Shown: positions 44,238 to 52,199 of the stretch, in pieces
Position numbering within the stretch: the stretch's first letter is position 1
Layout of the letters: every line of letters begins with the position of its first letter
Assembly: GCA_964236105.1 (NCBI GenBank)
Contig: CAXSBC010000002.1
Coordinates: forward strand, 1 to 64,000
Length of the DNA stretch: 64,000 nucleotides
DNA from: Lichenicola sp964236105
GTDB taxonomy: Bacteria; Pseudomonadota; Alphaproteobacteria; Acetobacterales; Acetobacteraceae
Direction: 5' to 3'
Made by a program: the position numbers and the translations under genes
Notes under the pieces: generated by a model
Told to the model about the DNA's origin: nothing
The model's input: the letters and a program-made list of their open reading frames with translations, nothing else
Databases searched by the model: none

Positions 44238-45231
44238 GGAGCGTCTCCGGGGTCGCCTGGGCGGCGGTCATCACGACCTGGGCCAGCAGGCGCCGCGTCA
44301 TCGGGATCTTGAAGTCGTTCTGGCCGTGTCCGGCGGCACCCTGCAGCAGCTGGTCGGCCACCCGGCCGAGGCTCGCCGCGTCGGGACGGCTGCCGGCCAG
44401 CGCCGCTTCCGACGCCGGCACCCGCCATGGCTTCGGCGCCAGGCCGCCGCAGGCGAAGCGGGCCTGCCGCACCTGCCCGCCCTGCGCGTCGATGATCGAG
44501 GCGACCGAGATCAGCGCGAAGGCGTAGGAGGCACGGTCACGCACCTTGCGATAGCTCTGCAGCCCCGGCGGCGGCGGCGGCAGCGTCACCGCGGTGATCA
44601 GCTCGCCCGGGGTAAGCACCGTCTCCAGATGCGGCGTGTCGCCGGGCAGCCGGTAGAAGGTGCCGATCGGGATGCGCCGCACGGCGCCGCCCGGCGCGGT
44701 GGTCTCGATGGTGGCGTCCAGCGCCATCATCGCCACCGCCATGTCGGAGGGATGCACCGCGATGCAGTGCTCGCTGCCGCCGACCACCGCGTTCATGCGG
44801 TTGAAGCCCGCAAGCGCCGCGCAGCCGCTGCCGGGCTGGCGCTTGTTGCAGGGCTTGGCGGTGTCGTAGAAATACACGCAGCGCGTGCGCTGCAGCAGGT
44901 TGCCGGCCGTGGTCGCTTTGTTGCGCAGCTGCGGCGAGGCGCCGGCCAGCAGCGCCTGGCTGAGCAGCGGATAGCGCGCGCGCACCACCGGGTCGGCGGC
45001 CAGCGCGCTGTTGCTGACGCCGGCCCCGATGCGGATGCCGCCATCGGCGGCCGGACGCACGCCGCCCGGATCGAGCCGGCCGAGATCCACCAGATGCGAC
45101 GGCACCACGATCTCGAGCTTCATCAGGTCGAGCAGGTTGGTGCCGCCGGCGATGAAGCTGGCGCCCGACGCGGACGCCGCCCGGGCCGCCGCCTGCGGGG
45201 CCGCGGCGCGCTCGTAGGTGAAGCTCCTCAT
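44230..45231 (-). CDS. paoB: Aldehyde oxidoreductase FAD-binding subunit (PaoB-like)
   Basis: The FAD subunit of the PaoABC complex, 333 residues. FAD-binding segments include FIAGGTNLLDLMKLEIVVP, GAGVSNSALAADP and LLAGASPQLRNKATTAGNLL. A four-cysteine insertion (RTRCVYFYDTAKPCNK, then QPGSGCAALAG) matches the extra [4Fe-4S] cluster typical of PaoB/HCR-type subunits. The ATG at 45231 overlaps the paoA stop (ATGA), and the stop overlaps paoC, so all three are coupled. Confidence 0.93.
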   Translation of the reverse strand: MRSFTYERAAAPQAAARAASASGASFIAGGTNLLDLMKLEIVVPSHLVDLGRLDPGGVRPAADGGIRIGAGVSNSALAADPVVRARYPLLSQALLAGASPQLRNKATTAGNLLQRTRCVYFYDTAKPCNKRQPGSGCAALAGFNRMNAVVGGSEHCIAVHPSDMAVAMMALDATIETTAPGGAVRRIPIGTFYRLPGDTPHLETVLTPGELITAVTLPPPPPGLQSYRKVRDRASYAFALISVASIIDAQGGQVRQARFACGGLAPKPWRVPASEAALAGSRPDAASLGRVADQLLQGAAGHGQNDFKIPMTRRLLAQVVMTAAQATPETLHG

Positions 45232-45914
45232 GCCGGTATCTTCCCGTCCGCGTCGCGGATCGCCGCCAGGATGTTGGGATAGGCGCTGCAGCGGCAGATG
45301 TTGCCGCTCATGCGCTCGCGCAGCTCGAGGTCGCTCAGCTCCGGATGCGGCGTCGCCACGTCGGGCGTCACCCAGCTCGGCCAGCCCTGGCGATGCTCGG
45401 CGATCATGCCGACCGCCGAGCAGATCTGGCCCGGCGTGCAATAGCCGCACTGGTAGCCGTCATGTTCCAGGAAGGCCGCCTGCATCGGATGCAGATCGTT
45501 CCCGTGAGCCAGCCCCTCGATGGTGGTCAGCTGCCCGCCATCATGCATCACCGCCAGGCTGAGGCAGGCGTTGATCCGCTGCCCGTCGGCCAGCACCGTG
45601 CAGGCGCCGCACTGGCCATGGTCGCAGCCCTTCTTCGAGCCGGTCAGATGCAGATGCTCGCGCAGCATGTCCAGCACGGTGGTCCGCGCGTCCAGCGTCA
45701 GCACGCGCTCCTGCCCGTTCACCGTGACGCGTACCTGCTCCATCACCACCGGGCCCAGCCGCGGCGGGCCTGCCGGTGCCGGCTCGGTCGCCGCCTCCAC
45801 CTCGGCTGCCGGGGATGTGGCCGTCGCCAGCGCCACGCCGGCGGCAGCGCCGCCCTGCAGCAGGGAGCGCCGCGAAACCGACCAGCCCGGCGCCTCGTTC
45901 TGCCCGTCTTTCAT
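45228..45914 (-). CDS. paoA: Aldehyde oxidoreductase 2Fe-2S subunit with Tat signal (PaoA-like)
   Basis: The iron-sulfur subunit that carries the export signal of the complex, 228 residues. The N-terminus holds a twin-arginine motif SRRSLLQGG (residues 14-22), a hydrophobic core and an Ala-rich cleavage region near VEAATEPAPAG. Two [2Fe-2S] domains follow: the plant-ferredoxin type (GCDHGQCGACTVLADGQR, NACLSL) and the helical type (CGYCTPGQICSAVG, NICRCSAYPNI). The start at 45914 is fixed by the Tat signal. TatB and TatC are in this window. It is divergent from an M61 peptidase gene across a spacer with an inverted repeat. Confidence 0.94.
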   Translation of the reverse strand: MKDGQNEAPGWSVSRRSLLQGGAAAGVALATATSPAAEVEAATEPAPAGPPRLGPVVMEQVRVTVNGQERVLTLDARTTVLDMLREHLHLTGSKKGCDHGQCGACTVLADGQRINACLSLAVMHDGGQLTTIEGLAHGNDLHPMQAAFLEHDGYQCGYCTPGQICSAVGMIAEHRQGWPSWVTPDVATPHPELSDLELRERMSGNICRCSAYPNILAAIRDADGKIPA

Positions 45915-46033
45915 CTGCCTACTCCGCAAGGCGCACAAAAATGTCGCGGATGGCTGCGGCCGGAACCGCCGCATGCCGGCCGCACAACCCGGCGCCGTCC
46001 GAACCCGCCATGTTGCAACACGCCGTATTTGAT

Positions 46034-46056
46034 GACTTGTTGGCGCATCACAAGTC
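46034..46056. promoter_or_regulatory. Inverted repeat (candidate operator) between paoA and M61 peptidase
   Basis: GACTTGT (46034-46040) and ACAAGTC (46050-46056) make a perfect 7-bp inverted repeat with a 9-bp spacer. It lies in a locally AT-richer part of the divergent spacer, about 120 bp from the paoA start and 15 bp from the peptidase GTG. A dimeric regulator could act here. If the peptidase starts at ATG 46032 instead, the repeat lies in its coding region. Confidence 0.4.
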
Positions 46057-46070
46057 GAGCATGTCAAATC

Positions 46071-48050
46071 GTGTCAATCAAGCGCCGGTCCTGCAACGCC
46101 CGTCCCAATCCCGACCGGCGCCTGCCCGCCGGCATCGCCCTCCTGGCCGTGGCGGCGCTGGCCGCCGGGCCGGCGGAGGCCCAGGATCAGCCGCAACCCC
46201 GGCCGACACCGGGGGCGGGAGCCATCCCCGTTCCGCAGGACCGCGCCTATCCGGGCACGATCACCCTGACGATCGATGCGACCGACCTCGACCGGCACAT
46301 CTTCACCGGGCACGAGGTCATCCCCGTGGCCGCGTCCGGCGATCTCGTGCTGCTGTTCCCCAAATGGCTGCCCGGCGATCACTCGCCCACCGGCGAGCTC
46401 GACAAGTTCGCGAGCCTGGTGGTGAAGGCAGGCGGCCGGCCGCTCGCCTGGGTGCGCGACCCGGTCGACGTGTATGCCTTCCACGTCCCGGTGCCGCAGG
46501 GCGCCGCGTCGCTGGCGCTCGACTTCCAGTACCTCTCGCCGACCGAGCCGAAGGAAGGCCGCGTCGTCATGACGTCGGCGATGCTCAGCCTGCAGTGGAA
46601 CAACATGCTGCTGTATCCGGCCGGGTATTTCTCGCGCGGCATCACGATGGATGCGTCCATGACGCTTCCCGCCGGCTGGGCGTTCGGCAGCGGGCTCGAC
46701 GTCGCCGGGACGCAGGGCGCCACGACGCACTTCAAGCCGGTGCCGCTGAACACCCTGGTCGACAACCCGGTGCTGGCCGGCCGGTATGTCCGCCGCGAGG
46801 ACCTGGCACCCGGTGCGCCGGTGCCGGTGCATCTCGATGTCGCTGCCGACGCGCCGGACGACCTCGCGATCACGCCGGCGCAGCTCGCCGACCACCGCAA
46901 CCTGGTGACCCAGGCCGGGCGGCTGTTCGGATCGCACCATTACGACCATTACGACTTCCTGCTGTCGATCTCGGACGAGCTGGGCGGCATCGGGCTGGAG
47001 CATCACCGCTCGTCCGAGAACGGGGTCGCCGCGAACTACTTCACCGGCTGGGACAAGACGGTGGCCGAGCGCGACCTGCTGGCGCACGAATACACCCACA
47101 GCTGGAACGGCAAGTTCCGCCGCCCGGCCGATCTGTGGCAGCCGAACTTCAACACCCCGGAAGGCGACACGCTGCTCTGGGTGTACGAGGGCCAGACGCA
47201 GTACTGGGGCAAGGTGCTGGCCACCCGCTCCGGGCTCTGGTCGAGGCAGAACGGGCTCGACAGCCTCGCCGTGACGGCGGCGGAATACAGCACCGGCGTC
47301 GGGCGCAGCTGGCGCGACCTCGAGGACACCACCAACGACCCGATCATCGCCCAGCGCCGGCCGATCCCGTTCCGGTCCTGGCAGCGCTCGGAGGACTATT
47401 ACGAGGAAGGCGTGCTGGTGTGGCTCGACGTCGATACGCGGCTGCGCAGCCTGACGCAGGGCAAGAAGTCGCTGGACGACTTCGCCCGCGCCTTCTTCGG
47501 CATCCAGGACGGCAGCTACGTGACCCAGACCTACGTCTTCGACGACATCGTCCAGGCGCTGAACACGGTCGCTTCCTATGACTGGGCCGGGTTCCTGAAC
47601 ACCCGCCTCTATGCAGATGCGCCGCAGGCGCCGCTCGACGGCATCACCCGCGGCGGCTACCGCCTCACCTATACCGACGTCGAGACGCCGTTCCTGAAGA
47701 GCCTGGAGGCCAACCGGTCGTTCGTCGATCTGACATTCTCGCTCGGGCTGAGCCTGCTTGCGGACGGCACCGTGCGCAGCGTGGGCTGGGACAGTCCGGC
47801 CTTCAAGGCAGGGATCGCGGTCGGCACGCAGCTGGTCGCCGTGAACGGGCTGTCCTTCGACATGGAGGCGCTCAAGCGGACGGTGGCGGAAGACCGCGGC
47901 ACGACGACGCCGATCGAGATCCTGCTGAAGGCGAGCCACCGCTACCGGACGCTGCGGATCGATTATCACGACGGGCTGCGCTATCCGCATCTGGAGCGCG
48001 TCGCCGGCACCCCCGACTATCTCGGCGCGATCCTGACGCCGCGGCCCTAG
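46071..48050 (+). CDS. M61-family metallopeptidase with PDZ domain
   Basis: An exported zinc peptidase of the M61 glycyl-aminopeptidase family, 659 residues from GTG 46071. The N-terminus has basic residues and a hydrophobic signal core (LPAGIALLAVAALAAGPAEA), with cleavage likely before QDQPQ. The N-terminal beta domain runs to about residue 260. The catalytic zinc site is HEYTHSWNGK (residues 339-348). A PDZ-like domain lies near the C-terminus (RSVGWDSPAFKAGIAVGTQL, VAVNGLSFDM). ATG at 46032 is an alternative start that would lengthen the signal. It is divergent from paoABC and convergent with a phosphoesterase. The periplasmic substrate is unknown. Confidence 0.9.
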   Translation: MSIKRRSCNARPNPDRRLPAGIALLAVAALAAGPAEAQDQPQPRPTPGAGAIPVPQDRAYPGTITLTIDATDLDRHIFTGHEVIPVAASGDLVLLFPKWLPGDHSPTGELDKFASLVVKAGGRPLAWVRDPVDVYAFHVPVPQGAASLALDFQYLSPTEPKEGRVVMTSAMLSLQWNNMLLYPAGYFSRGITMDASMTLPAGWAFGSGLDVAGTQGATTHFKPVPLNTLVDNPVLAGRYVRREDLAPGAPVPVHLDVAADAPDDLAITPAQLADHRNLVTQAGRLFGSHHYDHYDFLLSISDELGGIGLEHHRSSENGVAANYFTGWDKTVAERDLLAHEYTHSWNGKFRRPADLWQPNFNTPEGDTLLWVYEGQTQYWGKVLATRSGLWSRQNGLDSLAVTAAEYSTGVGRSWRDLEDTTNDPIIAQRRPIPFRSWQRSEDYYEEGVLVWLDVDTRLRSLTQGKKSLDDFARAFFGIQDGSYVTQTYVFDDIVQALNTVASYDWAGFLNTRLYADAPQAPLDGITRGGYRLTYTDVETPFLKSLEANRSFVDLTFSLGLSLLADGTVRSVGWDSPAFKAGIAVGTQLVAVNGLSFDMEALKRTVAEDRGTTTPIEILLKASHRYRTLRIDYHDGLRYPHLERVAGTPDYLGAILTPRP

Positions 48051-48064
48051 CCCGTCTCGTTCAT

Positions 48065-48086
48065 CCGGCCCTGCCGAGGCGGCCGG
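48065..48086. terminator. Possible hairpin between convergent M61 and phosphoesterase genes
   Basis: CCGGCC at 48065-48070 and GGCCGG at 48081-48086 pair, with GCC/GGC extending the stem inward around a small bulge. It fills most of the 38-bp gap between two convergent stops. No U-tract follows, so it is at best a weak or Rho-assisted terminator. Confidence 0.35.
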
Positions 48087-48088
48087 CG

Positions 48089-49261
48089 TCAGCGGATGAC
48101 CCGGCGATGCTTCCAGTCGAGGCGCAGGCTGTCGAACAGGCGGGGCGGCTGGTCCCACTTCTCCTGCGGCCGGGGCACCGTATAGGTCCGTATCGACAGC
48201 TCGGCCGCCGAGGCCTCCAGGCGGAGGAAGCCGAAACGGTCGTCATAGTAGTCGTCGAGCACGATGCCGGGCTCGCCAGGCACGGGGTAGGGCGTCATCA
48301 GCGGCTGGCCGCCCGGCTTGGCCATCTTGTGCAGGTTGTGATAACCGCCCTGCCCCGCCACGATGAACGGCGTCACGCCGCGGCCGTCCGGATCGGCGAC
48401 GGTGAAGCGCTGGTAGTTGTGCACGTGGCCGGAGAAGACGATGTCCGGACGCCGCCTGGACGCGGCGGTCGCGGCGGCCAGCAGGGCTGCCATCGGCTTG
48501 CTGCCCGAGTGGTAGGTGTCGAGCGAGTAGATCGGGTGGTGCATCACCACGATCAGCGCGCGGTCGGTCGGCGCCGCCGCGAGCTCGCCCTCGAACCAGG
48601 CCGCCTGGTCCGGTTCGACGACACCGCCCTCCGGGACGTTGGTGTACAGCCCGACGATCGTCGCGAACGGGCTGTTCAGGGTCCAGTAGACGTTGGGCTG
48701 GATCATCGCGGTGCGCGCGGCATCGCCGGCATCGGGCGAGCGCTGTCCCGGCGTGGCCGCGCAGAAGTTGCGCACGAAGGTGGCGAGCGACGGCAGCGGA
48801 TTGGTGCGGGCGCCGTCGTCGAAGACGTCGCCGTCATGGTTGCCGGGAACGCCCATCATCGGCAGCGGGTAGTGGGCGTAGGGATCGTAGAACTGCGGCA
48901 GGTACTGCCCCGCCTGGCCGTCGAAATACACCACGTCGCCGAAATGATAGAAGAATGCCGGCACGCCGTAGGGCCCCGCCTGGGCCGCGTCGCGCACCAG
49001 GCCGGCGGCCACCAGCGTCTGCGGATCGGGATCCTGCACGCCGCCGGTGTCGCCGACCATGTGGAACGCCATCCCGCCGGCCTTGCGGGCGGCGTCGACG
49101 GCGTGCGGCACGATCTCCTCGAGGTCGAGGCGGAACGGGGCCGCGCCGGTCGGCGCCGGTAGCGGCTGGAACGGGCTGCCCTGGAACGTGGGCGACTGCT
49201 GCGGATGCGGCGGATCGGCAACCGGACGCCCCTGCGCGAAGTGGTGCATCTGTCGGGTCAT
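48089..49261 (-). CDS. Calcineurin-like metallophosphoesterase
   Basis: A 390-residue metal-dependent phosphoesterase. The motif set is nearly complete: a first metal loop near FHMVGDTGG (residues about 66-74), FYHFGDVVYFDG, GVPGNHDGDVFDD, the His motif VVMHHPIYSLD, and GHVHNYQRFTV, which resembles purple-acid-phosphatase-like enzymes. There is no signal peptide or membrane segment, so it is probably cytoplasmic, although its partner gene is Tat-exported. It starts 7 bp after the upstream phosphoesterase gene, so the pair is one operon. Substrate unknown. Confidence 0.88.
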   Translation of the reverse strand: MTRQMHHFAQGRPVADPPHPQQSPTFQGSPFQPLPAPTGAAPFRLDLEEIVPHAVDAARKAGGMAFHMVGDTGGVQDPDPQTLVAAGLVRDAAQAGPYGVPAFFYHFGDVVYFDGQAGQYLPQFYDPYAHYPLPMMGVPGNHDGDVFDDGARTNPLPSLATFVRNFCAATPGQRSPDAGDAARTAMIQPNVYWTLNSPFATIVGLYTNVPEGGVVEPDQAAWFEGELAAAPTDRALIVVMHHPIYSLDTYHSGSKPMAALLAAATAASRRRPDIVFSGHVHNYQRFTVADPDGRGVTPFIVAGQGGYHNLHKMAKPGGQPLMTPYPVPGEPGIVLDDYYDDRFGFLRLEASAAELSIRTYTVPRPQEKWDQPPRLFDSLRLDWKHRRVIR

Positions 49262-49268
49262 GGCGCGC

Positions 49269-50225
49269 TCACGTGTTGTGCGGATCGACGCTGCGGAAGC
49301 CGTAGGTCTGGTAGGCGGTGGTCAGCCGGTTGTTCTCGACCCGGACCACCGTGAAGCCTTCCGGCGTGCCGAGATGGGTGCCGTGCCACCAGTTGCCGCT
49401 GACCGCGCCGCAGGTCAGGAACGGCACGCCGTGCCAGAGCACCGTCTCGTTGACGTGGGTGTGGCCCTGCAGCACGCCCAGCACGTTGTGACGGTCAAGC
49501 AGCGCGATCACCTCGTAGGCGTTGAGGACGCTGTTCTTGTGGTGCCGCGGCGGCGGCTCGGGGGGTGGAGCGTAGCTGTCGTACGCGGTGGCGAGCGGGA
49601 TGTGGCTGACCACGATGACCGGCGTGCCGGCCGGCAGCGCGTCCAGGTCGCGCGACAGCCACGCGACCTGTTCGGCGTCGATGCGGCCCTCATAGTCGCG
49701 GTCCTCGGTGATGCCGATGGAGTCGAGGATGACGACGTGCACGCCGCGATGGTCGAAGGCGTAGTAGAGCCTGCCGAAATGGTCCTCGAAGAACTTCTTG
49801 CCGTAGAGCGGATCGGTCGGAGCCACCCCGCTCTTCGCATACACGCCGAAGCAGTCGTGGTTGCCGATGGTGTGGCGGACCTGCATGCCCAGCGCCTGCT
49901 CGGTGCGGGTGTAGGACGAGATCAGGCTGTCGGCGCGGGCGCGCCCGACGCCGAGCGCGTCGAAGACATGATCGCCGCCCTGGATCGCGAAGTCGCCGCC
50001 GATCGCGCGCGCCTTGTCGAAGCAGGCATGGCAGCCGGCGGCGGCATTCAGCTCGGGCTGCAGATGCGCGTCGGTGATGAACAGGAACGAGAACGGCTCG
50101 TGCGGCCGCGCGATCGGCGCCGCCTGCGCCGCCTGCGCCGCGCCAGGGATCGCGGGCAGGCCGGCGGCAATCCCCGCACCGGCCGAGAGGGACAGGAACC
50201 TGCGACGGCTGCAGGCTTCGATCAT
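49269..50225 (-). CDS. Tat-exported metallophosphoesterase
   Basis: A 318-residue calcineurin-like phosphoesterase with a twin-arginine signal (EACSRRRFLSLSAGAGIAAG, cleavage near AAQAAQA). Motifs are FLFITDAHLQPE (Asp-x-His), FAIQGGDHVFDALG, TIGNHDCFGVYA, VVSHIPLAT and LQGHTHVNETVLW, all the metal ligands expected. The start at 50225 follows GGGAGG at 8-9 nt spacing. It resembles 3',5'-cyclic-nucleotide or UDP-diacylglucosamine-hydrolase relatives only at fold level. It heads a two-gene operon with the following phosphoesterase. Confidence 0.9.
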   Translation of the reverse strand: MIEACSRRRFLSLSAGAGIAAGLPAIPGAAQAAQAAPIARPHEPFSFLFITDAHLQPELNAAAGCHACFDKARAIGGDFAIQGGDHVFDALGVGRARADSLISSYTRTEQALGMQVRHTIGNHDCFGVYAKSGVAPTDPLYGKKFFEDHFGRLYYAFDHRGVHVVILDSIGITEDRDYEGRIDAEQVAWLSRDLDALPAGTPVIVVSHIPLATAYDSYAPPPEPPPRHHKNSVLNAYEVIALLDRHNVLGVLQGHTHVNETVLWHGVPFLTCGAVSGNWWHGTHLGTPEGFTVVRVENNRLTTAYQTYGFRSVDPHNT

Positions 50226-50539
50226 CGGTGAACCTCCCGCCGCCCGGATGCGCCCGCCTCGTAGAAGACCGGGCACCACCGGTAAAATGATCCTTTCATG
50301 TCAGCGTCCGCACAGGACGGCAGCGCAGTTGTGCAAAACGCTCGCCTGGCCGTCATCCGCCCGACAGGCCAGGAGGGATTGGGCCGGCAGCACCGGCGAC
50401 ATGCCCTGGCCGTGTGAGCTCGGCGCGCGTGCCGAGTGAACAGCCAGCTGTTCGACCACAGCTCGACCATCTGTGTCGTCGAGCAGCGCCTCGCTGCTGG
50501 ACCCGGCTCTGATGGCTGCCGGGGATCACGGCACCCGCG
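50226..50539. other. Intergenic region, no gene seen
   Basis: These 314 bases separate the phosphoesterase start from the end of the LEA14-like lipoprotein gene, both on the minus strand. Short open frames exist on both strands, but none has a Shine-Dalgarno with recognisable protein content. The region should contain the phosphoesterase promoter; no convincing -35/-10 pair was found. Confidence 0.5.
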
Positions 50540-51082
50540 TCAGGACGCGGTTGAGCCTGCCGGCTGGACGCAGCGCGACGGCGCCGGGTCGGACAAGGCA
50601 GACGCCAGGGCAAGGCTGCCGGTCAGCAGGTCGAGACGACCCGATCGCGCATAGGGCAGCTCGATGCCGAGCATGCCCTGCAGCGCGATCGTGCCATGCA
50701 CGCGGTACTCGACGCCGCCGCTCCGCACGATCCCCAGCAGCTGCGGACCGAGGCTCTGCACGGTCGCGGTCATGCTGAACGGCACGATGGTCGAGGACAG
50801 GCCGGGCAGCTGGACCGGGGCATCGCTGGCGGCCGTCGCCAGCGGCAGGCCGGATACGTCGAGGTCGGTGGTGACGCGCCGGAACACCAGCGCGCCCGCG
50901 TTCGGGTTGGTCACGCACAGCGTCAGCGCCAGCTGCTGATCGGGCAGGCCGATGCCGGTCAGACGCACCGCCAGCACCTCGACGGAAGGCGGCGTGGCGG
51001 TCGCGAGCGCGCATCCGGCAATGCCGAGCGCCAGGCCCGCAGACGCCAGGCCCGCAGACGCCAGGCGAATGCTCCACGTCAT
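50540..51082 (-). CDS. LEA14-like (LEA2/WHy domain) lipoprotein
   Basis: A 180-residue predicted lipoprotein with signal and lipobox ALGIAGC (Cys24). The mature part resembles the LEA2 / Water-stress-and-Hypersensitive-response fold: VEVLAVRLTGIGLPDQQLAL, LCVTNPNAGALVFRRVTTDL, then VQLPGLSSTIVPFSMTATV and a closing beta strand YRVHGTIALQG. The CVTNPN motif is the best clue. Such proteins are tied to envelope stress or desiccation by association only. The signal-peptide coding region contains two tandem copies of a 15-bp unit (51030-51059), giving LASAGLASAG. It is divergent from a membrane-protein gene. Confidence 0.75.
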   Translation of the reverse strand: MTWSIRLASAGLASAGLALGIAGCALATATPPSVEVLAVRLTGIGLPDQQLALTLCVTNPNAGALVFRRVTTDLDVSGLPLATAASDAPVQLPGLSSTIVPFSMTATVQSLGPQLLGIVRSGGVEYRVHGTIALQGMLGIELPYARSGRLDLLTGSLALASALSDPAPSRCVQPAGSTAS

Positions 51083-51446
51083 GAACGGCTCCTTCCCCGC
51101 CCGGCGATCCGGACGATCGCCGCCAGATGGCCTGACGTCGTGCACGACCGACAAGCTCCGGCGGCGGCGGTGCGACCAGTGCTTGCCGCTCACATGGTCG
51201 AGATCAGCCGATCGGGACCGTGCGGAAGCCGGCCTGCATCTGTCACACGACCTTAGCGTCCGGGCGGCACGGGACCGGGTAGAAGGTCGCGCCAGATCAT
51301 TCGGGCCGCCTGTCGATGCACCGTCATCCTGCTTTACCGAGCGACGCGCTCCATCCGCTGCCGGTCCCGAACCGGAGCGCTTCCGCCCGGCGGCCCGTGA
51401 CCGGACCAGCCGGGCACGCTCCCGGGACGGCGATGCGAGGCTGCCG
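51083..51446. other. Divergent intergenic region, no gene seen
   Basis: A 364-bp spacer between the lipoprotein gene (minus) and the four-repeat membrane protein (plus). It holds a perfect 12-bp palindrome GTCGTGCACGAC at 51137-51148, a possible operator near the lipoprotein promoter side. No other open frame here looks coding. No clear sigma70 hexamers were found, so promoters are unassigned. Confidence 0.5.
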
Positions 51447-52184
51447 ATGACCACAGCCGAGCCGCACTACCGTTCCGGACCGGGACCCCGCTACTGGGCC
51501 GCGATCTGCGTGGCCAGCGTGTTCGGCGCAGGTCTCGGCGACGTCGTGTCGCACGACCTGCATCTCGGCCACTGGCGCGGCCTGGCGCCGCTCGGCCTGC
51601 TGTTCGCGCTGATCCTGCGCGGCGGGCGCACCGGCCGGCTCGGCGCGGAGGCGGCCTACTGGCTGGCGGTGGTCGTCATCCGGGCTGCCGCCACCAACCT
51701 GGCCGACCTCGCCACGCATGACTGGCGGCTGAGCGACCCGGCCCTGGTCACGGGACTCGCGGTGCTGCTGATGATCGCGGCGGCGCGACCACGGCACTCG
51801 ACCATGGGCATCGTGATGCGGACCGGACTGCCCGCGACCGACGCGCTGTACTGGATCGCGCTGCTCCTCGCAGGCGTGCTGGGCACGGTCCTGGGTGACG
51901 ACGCGTCCGGTCGCTACGGCCTCGCCGGCGCGTCGGTCCTGCTGGCGACGATCCTGGCGCTGCTGTTCTGGCTGCGGCAGCGGGCCTGGATCGGCGGCAG
52001 CGCCAGCTACTGGACGACGCTGCTCGGCGCGCGCGCGGCCGGCACCAGCCTGGGCGACCTGCTCGCCGATCGCTCCGGCCTGGGCCTTGCCGGCAGCACG
52101 GCGGCGACCGGCCTGCTGCTGGTCGTGCTGCTGGTCGGGATCAGGCCTGCCGGCGCGCCCGGGCGCCGGACCCGGGCTGCCTGA
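51447..52184 (+). CDS. Membrane protein with four internal repeats (COG4705-like)
   Basis: A 245-residue protein with about seven to eight hydrophobic segments. Four copies of a unit beginning with Tyr-Trp recur at residues 16, 71, 135 and 188. Three of them carry LGD about 14 residues later (GAGLGD, GTVLGD, GTSLGD); the second has NLAD. Each unit seems to be a helix pair, giving internal fourfold pseudo-symmetry. The pattern fits the uncharacterised COG4705 membrane family, from memory. The ATG at 51447 follows GCGAGG. No transport or catalytic motif is known. It is convergent with ilvD (15 bp between stops). Confidence 0.78.
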   Translation: MTTAEPHYRSGPGPRYWAAICVASVFGAGLGDVVSHDLHLGHWRGLAPLGLLFALILRGGRTGRLGAEAAYWLAVVVIRAAATNLADLATHDWRLSDPALVTGLAVLLMIAAARPRHSTMGIVMRTGLPATDALYWIALLLAGVLGTVLGDDASGRYGLAGASVLLATILALLFWLRQRAWIGGSASYWTTLLGARAAGTSLGDLLADRSGLGLAGSTAATGLLLVVLLVGIRPAGAPGRRTRAA

Positions 52185-52199
52185 CCGCGCCTGCCCCGG

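Noticed and set aside
51030..51059. Tandem copies of a 15-bp unit
   Set aside because: They lie inside the lipoprotein signal-peptide codons and only duplicate LASAG; a short in-frame expansion rather than a separate repeat element.
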